In this document: positions 9,268 through 17,644 of the stretch, in pieces | How positions within the stretch are numbered: position 1 is the stretch's first letter | How the letters are laid out: every line of letters starts with the position of its first letter | DNA from: an uncultured Chlorobiaceae bacterium | GTDB taxonomy: Bacteria > Bacteroidota > Chlorobiia > Chlorobiales > Chlorobiaceae | DNA: 64,000 bases | NCBI GenBank assembly: GCA_903824295.1 | Contig: CAIJWE010000088.1 | Span: 1-64,000, forward strand | Direction: 5' to 3' | Position numbers and translations under genes: made by a program | The notes under the pieces: model-generated | Seen by the model: the letters and a program-made list of their open reading frames with translations, nothing else | Databases searched by the model: none | What the model was told of the DNA's origin: nothing

Positions 9268-9960
9268 TCAGGCAATATTTTCTCTGTAGTATCGGATAAT
9301 TGCCTCCTGATCAAATCCAAGGGCATACATGAGGTGAATTGTTCCAAAACTCAGTTGGAGGGGGATGATGCCGTTTCGGTGATATTTCCGGGCCGATGTG
9401 GTAACCTCTGTTTCAAGAATATGGAACCGTTCAATCCGCTCAATGCGGGTTATGATGTCGTAATCTTCCATAATGAGTTTGCTTTCATCGAACCCGCCGA
9501 TGCTGTTAAAAAGCGTTTTGTCGATAAAAAGCGACTGATCTCCTCCGCGGCAGATCAGTAATGGAAACTGGGTAAACCATCCAAACAGGCTCATAAGCGG
9601 GTGATCATCATCAAAACTCATCCTGAAGCATCCTGCTTTTTTTCCGGTTGCTGCAGCCGAACGGATATCTTCGACAAAGGTTCCGGGTGGCAGGGAATCG
9701 GCGTGGAGAAAATAGAGAATCTCACCTCCTGCCAGGCGGGCACCGCAGTTCATCTGTGTGGCGCGTCCTTTTGCACTGTGGCAGACGGTAACCGGAAAGC
9801 TGGAGAGAATATCGGGTGTCTTGTCTGAACTGGCATCGCTGACAATGATCTCGATTCCCTCGGGATTTTCAGTAATGGCCAGGAGACGCTGAAGTGAGCG
9901 GGCAATGATGGCCTCTTCATTACAGGTCGGCATGATGATGCTTATGGTTGGTCGGGCCAT
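9268..9960 (-). CDS. family 2 glycosyltransferase, TIGR04283 (arsenosugar-type)
   Basis: A 230-residue GT-A fold glycosyltransferase. It begins with the nucleotide-sugar binding stretch ISIIMPTCNEEAII, followed by VSDASSDKTPDI; the metal-binding acidic motif is LHADSLPP at about residue 90. Size and motifs match TIGR04283, the family linked by gene neighbourhood to ArsS and arsenosugar synthesis. It is the last gene of an overlapping four-gene operon: its start overlaps the preceding TIGR04282 gene by 19 bp. The donor and acceptor sugars cannot be read from sequence. A stray copy of its last 17 codons lies at 5561-5611. Confidence 0.85.
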   Translation of the reverse strand: MARPTISIIMPTCNEEAIIARSLQRLLAITENPEGIEIIVSDASSDKTPDILSSFPVTVCHSAKGRATQMNCGARLAGGEILYFLHADSLPPGTFVEDIRSAAATGKKAGCFRMSFDDDHPLMSLFGWFTQFPLLICRGGDQSLFIDKTLFNSIGGFDESKLIMEDYDIITRIERIERFHILETEVTTSARKYHRNGIIPLQLSFGTIHLMYALGFDQEAIIRYYRENIA

Positions 9961-10550
9961 AATTTGCTTCTTTTCAGGTCGTCAAAGGTGTCAATATCCG
10001 AGAGTTCGGCAAGCAGTTTGTACGCTATGGCGCTACGCCGGAGTATGGTGGTGGTTTGGCTGAAAACTTCAGGAGTGCTCCACTGACGGTCAAGAAAAAG
10101 CTCAGGAAGAACCTGGTTCAGGCCGATAAGGTAAAACCCCCCATCGGTGGCAGGCCCGATTACCGCGTCAAATCGCTCAAGGGCAACGAATGCGTCACTG
10201 AGGATTTCGCAGCTCAGCTCGTAACAGTCCGTTCCGATAAGCACGATGTGGCGAAAGCCATCTTTAAATCCGGCATCTATGGCATGAAACATGCGCTCTC
10301 CCAAATCAGCTCCCATTTGGAGCCGAGGAGTGAAGCTGTCGGTAAGGAAGAGATCGGAAAGGGGGATAAAGCGGGAGTAATAGATCATCCGTTCGGCCTC
10401 AACTCCCTCTGTTACCCTGGCGGTATGGCCTCTGAGGGTTTCGTAGACCTCAAGGGCCCTCTCCTCTCCAATTGAACGGGCAAGGCGTGTTTTGACTTCT
10501 CCTTTCTCCGGATTTTTGGTGAAAATAATGAGGAGCCGATGCTCGTTCAC
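9942..10550 (-). CDS. TIGR04282/DUF2064 glycosyltransferase (arsenosugar-type)
   Basis: A 202-residue nucleotidyl/glycosyl transferase-like protein beginning LLIIFTKNPEKGEVKTRLA, the characteristic start of the DUF2064/TIGR04282 family. The downstream GTDCYELSCEILSDAF and GPATDGGFYLIGL are also diagnostic (the acidic GTD and DGGFYLIG motifs). I chose the GTG at 10550 because it overlaps the stop of arsS as GTGA, a classic coupling arrangement, and removes a 14-residue unconserved leader that would overlap arsS by 46 bp. It is coupled to the TIGR04283 gene downstream. Role in arsenosugar synthesis is inferred from family and neighbours. Confidence 0.85.
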   Translation of the reverse strand: MNEHRLLIIFTKNPEKGEVKTRLARSIGEERALEVYETLRGHTARVTEGVEAERMIYYSRFIPLSDLFLTDSFTPRLQMGADLGERMFHAIDAGFKDGFRHIVLIGTDCYELSCEILSDAFVALERFDAVIGPATDGGFYLIGLNQVLPELFLDRQWSTPEVFSQTTTILRRSAIAYKLLAELSDIDTFDDLKRSKLWPDQP

Positions 10551-11629
10551 AACAGAGAGCCCTGGCAGCTTGAACCCGCTCCCGCCGTACATCCGTAGCA
10601 GTGCTGGCCGAGCGTTATGCGGCGGTTCCGGAGTCCCTCTTGGTTGAACTCGCTGATATGCTGCGGTGCCGACTTCGCCAGAGGCAGATGGAGCATCTGA
10701 TTGAAATCACAGTCGTAGAGTGTGCCATCCCAACTGACGGAAAGGGTTTTTCTGCACATCAGGTTCTCCAGGGCGAGGGGATTGAAGTTTTCAGCAAGAA
10801 GTGTCATATAATCGCAATAGTGGCCGTTTTCAAGCAGGTCGCTGAGAAAACGGCTGATCGGCATATTGGTAATAGTATAGAGATTACTGAAGACAATCCC
10901 GTGCTCGTCGAGCAGTCGTTTTCGGTACTCTTGCTCCAGTTGCTGCTGCCCTCCCGGCAGAGACGGGCCCTCAGGGTTGAATACCAGATTGAGTTCAAGA
11001 TTACCTTCCTCCTTCCCATAACCAAGGCTGTTGAGCAGTTGCAGCGCCTTGATGGATCGCTCAAAAACTCCCGATCCTCGCACATGGTCAACATCTGCTT
11101 TTACGTAACAGGGAAGTGAAGCAATCAGCGTGACCTGCTGCTCTTTGAAAAATTCGGCGAGGTCGCAGTATTTTTCGTTTCCGGTCAAAAGAGTGAGGTT
11201 AGAGCGTACAAGGATTTCTGTGTCAGGTGCTTTAGCTCTTATGCTTTCAATGAACCAGCGGAGTTCCGGGTGCATTTCCGGCGCTCCACCGGTAATATCA
11301 ACGGTATTGATGCGACCTTTTGTGAGGGCCTGAATGCACTCCAGCATTGTTTCGTGGCTCATCATCTCTTTGCGTTCCGGTCCGGCATTGACATGACAGT
11401 GGCGACAGAGAAGATTGCAGGTGTATCCTATGTTGATTTGCAGAATATCGATACCTGTAGCAAAGAGGGGTGAGGCCTTACTCTCGTAAACTTTTTTGCT
11501 GAAGGGCAGGATGCCGCAGTTTGTCTCTTCAAGCATCTTTACCTGGGCCTCTGCGCCCAGGTGTTGCGGCAATTCTCTCTTTTGCATAGTTTTGAGCCGT
11601 TCAAATCTTGTTGCTGGTAATTCGTTCAA
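10547..11629 (-). CDS. arsS: radical SAM protein ArsS (arsenosugar biosynthesis)
   Basis: A 360-residue radical SAM enzyme. The cluster motif CNLLCRHCHVNAGP (CxxxCxxC) lies at about residues 72-79, followed by VDITGGAPEMHPE. The C-terminal DUF3641 region ends with a cysteine cluster (CYGCTAGAGSSCQG) expected to bind a second Fe-S cluster. This is the ArsS layout, an enzyme thought to attach the ribosyl/adenosyl moiety to dimethylarsinous acid. The ATG at 11629 overlaps the crtQ stop by four bases (ATGA), so translation is coupled. No arsM methyltransferase is seen in the window, so the substrate supply must come from elsewhere. Confidence 0.85.
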   Translation of the reverse strand: MNELPATRFERLKTMQKRELPQHLGAEAQVKMLEETNCGILPFSKKVYESKASPLFATGIDILQINIGYTCNLLCRHCHVNAGPERKEMMSHETMLECIQALTKGRINTVDITGGAPEMHPELRWFIESIRAKAPDTEILVRSNLTLLTGNEKYCDLAEFFKEQQVTLIASLPCYVKADVDHVRGSGVFERSIKALQLLNSLGYGKEEGNLELNLVFNPEGPSLPGGQQQLEQEYRKRLLDEHGIVFSNLYTITNMPISRFLSDLLENGHYCDYMTLLAENFNPLALENLMCRKTLSVSWDGTLYDCDFNQMLHLPLAKSAPQHISEFNQEGLRNRRITLGQHCYGCTAGAGSSCQGSLL

Positions 11630-12987
11630 TTGCCAAACTTGCTGAGGAGCTTTTCTGCAACCTGCTTGCCGCTCAGTGCAGCTCCCTCCATGGAGGCCAG
11701 ATAGTGCTGGTCGGTATAATCGCCTGCAAGAAAAAAGTTTTTGACAGGGCTGATCTGGTCAGGGCGGAATTTGTCGACATCCGGCACAGCCTTGTAAACC
11801 GACTGGGGAATTTTGACAATGGTTGATTTGAGCAGTGTTGCCTCGCGTGATTTCGGAAAACGATTGTGGATGTCTTTCATGACAAGCTCAGTAATCACCT
11901 CATTGGGCAGGTCCATCAGTTGGTGGGCAGGGGCAAGTACAAGACTCATGACGCTGCCGCCATTTGCTGTGCCGGTGCCATTCTGGAAGTCTTCAGGGCA
12001 GGTGATTGAGACATCGGCAAATGTTGCAAAAATTGTGCCCTGTGAAAACATGAGATTATCGGTATCGGTAATTTTCCGGTCAAACCAGAGTTGACAGTTT
12101 GCTACCGGACTGCCGACAAATTCGTGGAGGTTTCGGAAATACTTATGGGCGAGCCATTTTTGGGGTAGAATCTGTTTCAGGTTGTGGACAGGGAGGGCGG
12201 AAATATAGGCATCAGCCACAATTTTATGGCCATCCTGGAGCACAGCCTCCTGAATACTTTCGTCACTGTTGAGTTCAAAACCTTTCAGTTTTGCATCCAC
12301 AAAAATGCGCCCACCCTTGCTCTGGATATATTGACGCATCGGCTCAATCATAGAGTCGCCAGGATTTTTGCGGAAAAAGGCAAACTTTGTTGCGGTGTAA
12401 TTGGTGCCAAAATATTTGAAAATAGTAATCATTGGCCGGGCGCTGATGACATTGGGCTCAATGAAGTTCATGGCAAGCGCAATAGCTCGCCACAATTTCT
12501 GCAATGAGTGTTCCGAAGCACCCCTCAGCCGATGCCACTCCGAATAGGTTTTATGGTCCTGGCTGCGGAAATACTCCTCATTACCCATCAGAGCAGGGTA
12601 GAGCCCCTTGATCAGCGAGATTTTATCCCAGATCGTAAGAAAATTGGTCTGCAAGCAGCCAACGACCTCTCCCCAGGGACTGGGAAGGTTTGCTTTTGTG
12701 AATAGCGATTGTTTTCCATTCGGCTCAGCATAGATCAAGGAATGTTCCTTCCATTGATAATTTTCTGCGGCACCCACCTGATTGAGATATTTCTGAAGCT
12801 GCTGATAACCACCAAAAACAATATGAAGCCCTGATTCTATGGAGTCGCCTTCACTGTCTTTCCAGACGGAAACCTTTCCGCCAAGTATTTTGCGCTTTTC
12901 ATAAATCTCTACCCTATGCCCTTTATCTACCAACTCTATTGCTGCACTAAGGCCTGCAACTCCTGCGCCGAAAATTGCTATTTTCAT
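11626..12987 (-). CDS. crtQ: plant-type carotene desaturase (CrtQ/CrtP family)
   Basis: A 453-residue FAD-dependent desaturase. The N-terminal dinucleotide-binding motif is IAIFGAGVAGLSAAIEL, followed by the YEKRKILGGK substrate/FAD region and ESGLHIVFGGY; the C-terminal FAD motif ends FFLAGDYTDQHYLASMEGA. The central WKEHSLIYAEPN resembles phytoene desaturase CrtP, while ISARPMITIFKYF resembles zeta-carotene desaturase CrtQ, so the exact substrate is uncertain; CrtQ is preferred. Green sulfur bacteria use this CrtP/CrtQ/CrtH route instead of CrtI. It is the first gene of an operon leading into arsS and two glycosyltransferases. Confidence 0.8.
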   Translation of the reverse strand: MKIAIFGAGVAGLSAAIELVDKGHRVEIYEKRKILGGKVSVWKDSEGDSIESGLHIVFGGYQQLQKYLNQVGAAENYQWKEHSLIYAEPNGKQSLFTKANLPSPWGEVVGCLQTNFLTIWDKISLIKGLYPALMGNEEYFRSQDHKTYSEWHRLRGASEHSLQKLWRAIALAMNFIEPNVISARPMITIFKYFGTNYTATKFAFFRKNPGDSMIEPMRQYIQSKGGRIFVDAKLKGFELNSDESIQEAVLQDGHKIVADAYISALPVHNLKQILPQKWLAHKYFRNLHEFVGSPVANCQLWFDRKITDTDNLMFSQGTIFATFADVSITCPEDFQNGTGTANGGSVMSLVLAPAHQLMDLPNEVITELVMKDIHNRFPKSREATLLKSTIVKIPQSVYKAVPDVDKFRPDQISPVKNFFLAGDYTDQHYLASMEGAALSGKQVAEKLLSKFGN

Positions 12988-13453
12988 CTTTTATAAAAGT
13001 CCCAGTCGCTTTAGGTTATACCTCTATGGTTGGTTGTTCTATCCCCCAGAAAACGTCACACACTTTTTTGCTATGAAGCGTTGCCGTGTGATGATGGAGA
13101 GTTTCATTGTTGTTACATGGCCAAAACTTTTTGCTTCAGGCCAAGCACAAGATATTGAAATATTTTCTATTTATCAGACCATTAGATTTTCAGCCACATT
13201 CAGCCTATGAAGCATAGGAATGAGCTGGTTCTGTGCAATAATTCTGAAAAAGAACAGATAATTGGGGAGAAACGCCGTGCAGAAGAGAGGCCCGTAACCT
13301 TCTTTTTGAATCGGCAAAAACACGGCAAGGTTGTTGCTTGTCCTAAATTAGTTAAGAAATTTGCTGAAAAAGTTTCGAATAGTAAAGAGAATAGTTGTTT
13401 TTTTCTTATTATTATGTAATTTCTGTTAAATTTATTTAAACAAGAGTGATGTT
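12988..13453. other. intergenic region between divergent crtQ and lrp genes
   Basis: About 466 bp carrying the promoters of both flanking genes. A 70-codon open frame at 13207-13419 is lysine/arginine-rich and without family features; I do not call it. No hairpin with T-run stood out. Confidence 0.5.
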
Positions 13454-13978
13454 ATGTCCGGACATCTTGATCTGATCGACCTCAAACTAATTGAGTCTCT
13501 TGGGGAAAACGGCAGAGTTCGATTGAGTGAACTTGCTGAAGTCGTAGGCCTTTCAATACCCTCTGTCAGTGAGCGGCTTGACAAGCTGCAGAAGAGCGGT
13601 ATCATCAAAGGTTTTACCATGGAAGTTGATGAACGGCAGCTTGGGTTTGATATTCATGCGTTTGTCAGAGTCAGAATCGACTCATCAAAGCACTATAAAT
13701 CATTTATGGAGCATGTGATGAAAGAGGATGAGATCATGGAGTGTTTTTCCGTTACCGGAGAAGGGTCGCATATTTTAAAGGTGATGACCCACAATACGGC
13801 CTCTCTTGAGCAGTTTCTTTCGAGGATACAGAGCTGGCCAGGCGTTCTGGGTACCAATACAAGCTTTGTGCTGACCCAGTTGAAGAAAAATAAAAAGATC
13901 AGTGCCGACATTGTCCGCACCAATCTTCAGGATCGGCAGGTGCTGATAACGTTTGATGAAAAGAAGTCAAGAAAATAA
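13454..13978 (+). CDS. Lrp/AsnC family transcriptional regulator
   Basis: A 174-residue DNA-binding regulator. Residues about 5-55 form the winged helix-turn-helix (DLKLIESLGENGRVRLSELA, then SIPSVSERLDKLQKSGII). Residues about 65-145 form the RAM effector domain, with GEGSHILKV close to the canonical GxxDxxL turn. It lies 66 bp upstream of the type III glutamine synthetase in the same direction, which suggests it senses an amino acid and controls nitrogen assimilation, possibly glnN itself. That link is inference from position. The C-terminal 20 residues are a basic extension. Confidence 0.88.
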   Translation: MSGHLDLIDLKLIESLGENGRVRLSELAEVVGLSIPSVSERLDKLQKSGIIKGFTMEVDERQLGFDIHAFVRVRIDSSKHYKSFMEHVMKEDEIMECFSVTGEGSHILKVMTHNTASLEQFLSRIQSWPGVLGTNTSFVLTQLKKNKKISADIVRTNLQDRQVLITFDEKKSRK

Positions 13979-14031
13979 AGAGGGTTCAGGTTTTTATCAG
14001 AAGCAAGAAGGGTTATATCACGCAAATCAAC

Positions 14032-14047
14032 AAGGAGGTTCGTTTTG
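14032..14047 (+). promoter_or_regulatory. strong ribosome binding site deciding a TTG start
   Basis: AAGGAGG at 14032-14038 lies six bases before TTG at 14045. This near-perfect Shine-Dalgarno supports TTG as the glnN start. The next in-frame ATG is about 16 codons on, with no comparable site. Confidence 0.8.
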
Positions 14048-16189
14048 AACAGCGATAGTAAAATTCCAGTTTCCACCTATTTTGGTTCGATGACATTTGA
14101 CCAGAAGGCCATGCGTGCAAAACTTCCAAAAGAGGAGTTTACCGCATTGCAGGAGACCATCAAGGCAGGTAAAAAAATAACTGACGAAATTGCCGGCGTC
14201 GTGGCGCACGGTATGAAAGAGTGGGCCATGGAGAATGGCGCAACTCATTACACCCATTGGTTCCAGCCGATGACCGGTTCTACAGCCGAAAAACATGATG
14301 CGTTTTTATCGATAGATCGCGATGGCACTCCGATAGAGCGCTTTTCGGGTGAGCAACTGATTCAGGGTGAACCTGATGCATCAAGCTTTCCTTCAGGCGG
14401 TATGCGTACCACTTTCGAAGCACGTGGCTACACCGCATGGGATCCATCCAGCCCTGCCTTCCTGATGAAGGGAGGAAGAGATTTGACACTCTGTATTCCG
14501 ACAGTTTTCATCTCCTACCACGGCGAAGCGCTTGATTCCAAAACTCCGCTGTTGCGCTCCATGGAGGCTTTAAGCAAATCGTCCATGAGACTGCTTGAAA
14601 TTCTCGGCGTCACCGGTGTCTCACGGGTAAAAACATTTGCCGGTTGCGAACAGGAGTATTTCCTTGTCGACAAAAAATTCTACTCTGAGCGTCCTGACCT
14701 TGTCATGTGCGGACGTACCCTGCTGGGCGCCCTTCCACCAAAAGGCCAGCAACTTGAGGACCACTATTTCGGTTCGATTCCTGACCGTGTACTCGAATAC
14801 ATGCAGGATGTTGAGCATGAGCTCTATCTGCTCGGCATTCCAGCCAAGACCCGACACAATGAGGTTGCTCCTCACCAGTTTGAAATAGCCCCGATTTTTG
14901 AAGAGGCCAACATTGCTGTCGATCACAACCTGCTGGTCATGGAGGTGATGAGAAAGGTTGCCGACAAGAAAGGATTTGCCCTGCTGCTTGCCGAAAAGCC
15001 TTTTGCCGGAATCAACGGTTCAGGCAAGCACAACAACTGGTCTATCGGTACCGATACCGGCATCAATCTTCTCGATCCAGGTCACACTCCTGAAACCAAT
15101 GTCCACTTCCTTGTTTTCCTTGTCGCCGTTCTGAATGGTGTCTACAAGAGAGCCGATGTTCTGAGGATGTCTATCGCCAGCATGGGTAACGATCACCGCC
15201 TGGGCGCCAATGAGGCTCCTCCGGCTGTGGTAACCGTCTTCTTGGGTGAACTGCTCGAAAAGGTGCTTGATGCCATTGAGAGCGGCAAGGTTGACCTGAA
15301 AACGGAAAAACAGGTACTGAACCTCGGCCTTTCACAGGTACCGCTGGTCAACAAGGACTATACCGACCGTAACCGTACCTCGCCATTTGCCTTTACCGGC
15401 AACAAATTCGAGTTCCGTGCTGTCGGCTCTTCTCAGGCAGCTTCAGTACCGAACATGGTGCTCAACACCCTGATGGCCGAAGCGGTTGATGAAATTGCCG
15501 ATGCTATTGCAGCAAAAATCAAGGCAGGAAAAGAGCGGGATGTCGCAATTCTTGAAACCCTTCGCGAGCAGATCACCGCTACCAAGCCGATCCGTTACCA
15601 GGGCGATAACTACGCTGAAGCGCTTCAGCAGGCAGCCAGAGACAGAGGTCTGCCGAATCTGAAGAACACGCCGCAGGCACTCAGGGTACTGCTCAAGAAA
15701 GATGTGCAGGATATGTTTGTCAAGTATGGTGTGCTGACTGCAGAAGAGACCAATTCACGTCTGCACATTCGTCTCGAGCGCTATATCAAGGGTATTGATA
15801 TTGAGGCCCGCACCTTGCAGCTCATGCTGAAGACCTTTGTCATTCCTGATGTTTCCGAATACCAGGGCGATCTTGGCAACTCCTTCAACAACCTGCTCTC
15901 TGCAGCCGACGCCATTGGTCTTTCCGATCGTGCTCTCAGCAGCCAGGCAGGCAACCTTAAATTCCTGGCCGAAAATCTTTCGACCCTGATTGAGATGACT
16001 GCAGAGCTTGATGAAGCTGTCGAAAAAATTGAGTCATTTGCAACCGAGTTCGAAAAAGCCGATTACTGTGCAGACGAACTGCTTCCGTTCATGAGCGAGG
16101 TGCGTGTTGTTGCCGACTCTCTTGAGCAGATTGTTGACCGCAGTCGCTGGCAGCTTCCGACCTACTCGGAAATGCTCTTTCAGCACTGA
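14045..16189 (+). CDS. glnN: type III glutamine synthetase
   Basis: ATP-dependent amidation of glutamate; the main ammonia assimilation enzyme where GlnA is absent. The 714-residue length and the features of the GSIII class are present: FPSGGMRTTFEARGYTAWDP near the N-terminus, the metal-binding AGCEQEYFLVD, RHNEVAPHQFEIAP, GINGSGKHNNWSIGT and the NRTSPFAFTGNKFEFRAVGS core. GSIII forms double-stacked hexamers and is not adenylylated like GSI. Translation appears to start at TTG 14045 behind a strong Shine-Dalgarno. An Lrp/AsnC regulator precedes it and a good terminator follows. Confidence 0.96.
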   Translation: MNSDSKIPVSTYFGSMTFDQKAMRAKLPKEEFTALQETIKAGKKITDEIAGVVAHGMKEWAMENGATHYTHWFQPMTGSTAEKHDAFLSIDRDGTPIERFSGEQLIQGEPDASSFPSGGMRTTFEARGYTAWDPSSPAFLMKGGRDLTLCIPTVFISYHGEALDSKTPLLRSMEALSKSSMRLLEILGVTGVSRVKTFAGCEQEYFLVDKKFYSERPDLVMCGRTLLGALPPKGQQLEDHYFGSIPDRVLEYMQDVEHELYLLGIPAKTRHNEVAPHQFEIAPIFEEANIAVDHNLLVMEVMRKVADKKGFALLLAEKPFAGINGSGKHNNWSIGTDTGINLLDPGHTPETNVHFLVFLVAVLNGVYKRADVLRMSIASMGNDHRLGANEAPPAVVTVFLGELLEKVLDAIESGKVDLKTEKQVLNLGLSQVPLVNKDYTDRNRTSPFAFTGNKFEFRAVGSSQAASVPNMVLNTLMAEAVDEIADAIAAKIKAGKERDVAILETLREQITATKPIRYQGDNYAEALQQAARDRGLPNLKNTPQALRVLLKKDVQDMFVKYGVLTAEETNSRLHIRLERYIKGIDIEARTLQLMLKTFVIPDVSEYQGDLGNSFNNLLSAADAIGLSDRALSSQAGNLKFLAENLSTLIEMTAELDEAVEKIESFATEFEKADYCADELLPFMSEVRVVADSLEQIVDRSRWQLPTYSEMLFQH

Positions 16190-16211
16190 ACCACTCTCCA
16201 ATGAGTTGTAC

Positions 16212-16244
16212 AAAAAAAGGCTCGCTTCGGCGGGCCTTTTTTTT
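16212..16244 (+). terminator. rho-independent terminator of glnN
   Basis: AAAAGGCTCGC pairs with GCGGGCCTTTT (one G-T) around a TTCG-type tetraloop and runs into eight Ts. It separates glnN from the BREX locus. Confidence 0.9.
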
Positions 16245-16379
16245 GTGCACAAATCGTTTATGTGAGCGCAAGATATTTGTATATTAAGAGTTATTTGCGT
16301 TTTGCAGTGATCATTTTCTGTCCTTGCTGCATCGAATACCGTTTCTTGTAATCATCGCTCCAAGGGTGGTAATCTCTCC

Positions 16380-17021
16380 ATGAGACAAAACGAGTCAATG
16401 TCAGTGATGAAGAAAGAGAAGTACAGCATGGCTTTCACAACAGGCGGTCTTTTTTATCGCGAATCGGTAGCCTTGGCCTTGTTGTTTTTTGAGCCGAACG
16501 ACTGGGACGGTGTCAGAGACAAAGTCCTTTCCGAAAACCTGTTACAGTCAAGAACACTCAATACATCGAAGCGTCAATGCCGTGAAATTATCTCAAGATT
16601 GAAAACTCTTGATCAGAAGGAGCTCGATTTGCTGATTTCCGGAAGCACTCAGGAGCAGAAATATCTTCTGTGGCTCGCTGTTTGTCGCCACTACCGTTTT
16701 ATTGCCGAGTTTGCGGAAGAGGTTATTCGGGAACGATATATCGGCCTGAAGCATGACCTTCAATACGATGAGTTCGATTTCTTTTTCAATAAAAAGTCGG
16801 AGTGGCATCCTGAACTTGAAGAGATAAAGCCGACGACCAGAAACAAGCTGCGACAGGTCTTGTTCAGAATATTGCGTGAAGCCGAACTTCTGACAGTCAA
16901 AAATACCCTCAATGCTGCAATGTTGAGTCAACAGTTTCTTGCCGCCATACCTCGCCAGCGGCGAAAGGATGTTTTTCTCTTCCCGGTATTTGAATCCGAT
17001 CTAAAGTGGGTTGCACAATGA
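16380..17021 (+). CDS. brxA: BREX protein BrxA (DUF1819)
   Basis: A 213-residue all-alpha protein of the DUF1819/BrxA family, first gene of a type 1 BREX locus. Recognisable stretches are TTGGLFYRESVALALLF near the N-terminus, LNTSKRQCREIISRLKTL, and LLWLAVCRHYRFIAEFAEEV; the C-terminus holds the conserved IPRQRRKDVFLFPVFESDL. BrxA is a small DNA-binding protein of the BREX complex. The gene ends in an ATGA overlap with brxB. About 135 bp separates it from the glnN terminator, so the BREX promoter should lie there. Confidence 0.92.
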   Translation: MRQNESMSVMKKEKYSMAFTTGGLFYRESVALALLFFEPNDWDGVRDKVLSENLLQSRTLNTSKRQCREIISRLKTLDQKELDLLISGSTQEQKYLLWLAVCRHYRFIAEFAEEVIRERYIGLKHDLQYDEFDFFFNKKSEWHPELEEIKPTTRNKLRQVLFRILREAELLTVKNTLNAAMLSQQFLAAIPRQRRKDVFLFPVFESDLKWVAQ

Positions 17022-17629
17022 CTACTGATAGTGGAAAAAAGCCAATGAATGAGCGATTGCCGCATTTATTCAATGTCATCTCAGGTCATCGTTTTTTGGA
17101 AAAAAAAACGCTGAACGGGGAGATTCCATTTTACATCTGCGCATACTCCCCTGAAGAGGCGGTCGATATGGAGCGCCTTCAACGGCAGCTTCTTAACCGG
17201 CTTGAGCAGGCAGGTGTGAAGGTGTTGGATATTAACCTGTATGACCTCTCCATCGAGATACTCAAAAAGCGGGGAATCTGGGAGCAACTCCTTGATATGG
17301 AGAAATCCGTTTCCAAGGATCAGCTCAAAGAGTTGCTTCAGGGGGTATTGGATCCCGAAGCACATTTGGTACCGGCCATAGCCATAAAACTTGCTGCGAG
17401 TGAGTTTGATGTCCTCTTCCTTTCAGGTGTTGGAGCGGTGTTCCCCTATATCCGTTCGCATAACGTTTTGAATAATCTGCAGAGCACGGCAAAAGAGAAA
17501 CCAACAGTTATGTTTTTTCCGGGCACCTATGAACACTGCCAGGAATCAGGCGCTTCACTCGATCTTTTCGGGAAGTTACATGACGACAAATACTATCGGG
17601 CTTTTGACATCTCTCATTGCGAAGCATAA
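17018..17629 (+). CDS. brxB: BREX protein BrxB (DUF1788)
   Basis: A 203-residue DUF1788 protein, second gene of the type 1 BREX operon. Family features are RLPHLFNVISGHRFLEKKTL, the FYICAYSPEEAVDM segment and VLFLSGVGAVFPYIRSHNVL near residue 135. I chose ATG 17018 because it overlaps the brxA stop as ATGA; a GTG at 17006 is possible but leaves an odd four-residue leader. brxC follows after 15 bp. BrxB is required for BREX in studied systems, though its biochemical role is not settled. Confidence 0.92.
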   Translation: MTTDSGKKPMNERLPHLFNVISGHRFLEKKTLNGEIPFYICAYSPEEAVDMERLQRQLLNRLEQAGVKVLDINLYDLSIEILKKRGIWEQLLDMEKSVSKDQLKELLQGVLDPEAHLVPAIAIKLAASEFDVLFLSGVGAVFPYIRSHNVLNNLQSTAKEKPTVMFFPGTYEHCQESGASLDLFGKLHDDKYYRAFDISHCEA

Positions 17630-17644
17630 ACCAAAAATAACAGG

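Noticed and set aside
13207-13419. 70-codon open frame before the Lrp-type gene
   Set aside because: Basic, low-information sequence in an intergenic region; no start signal or family likeness.
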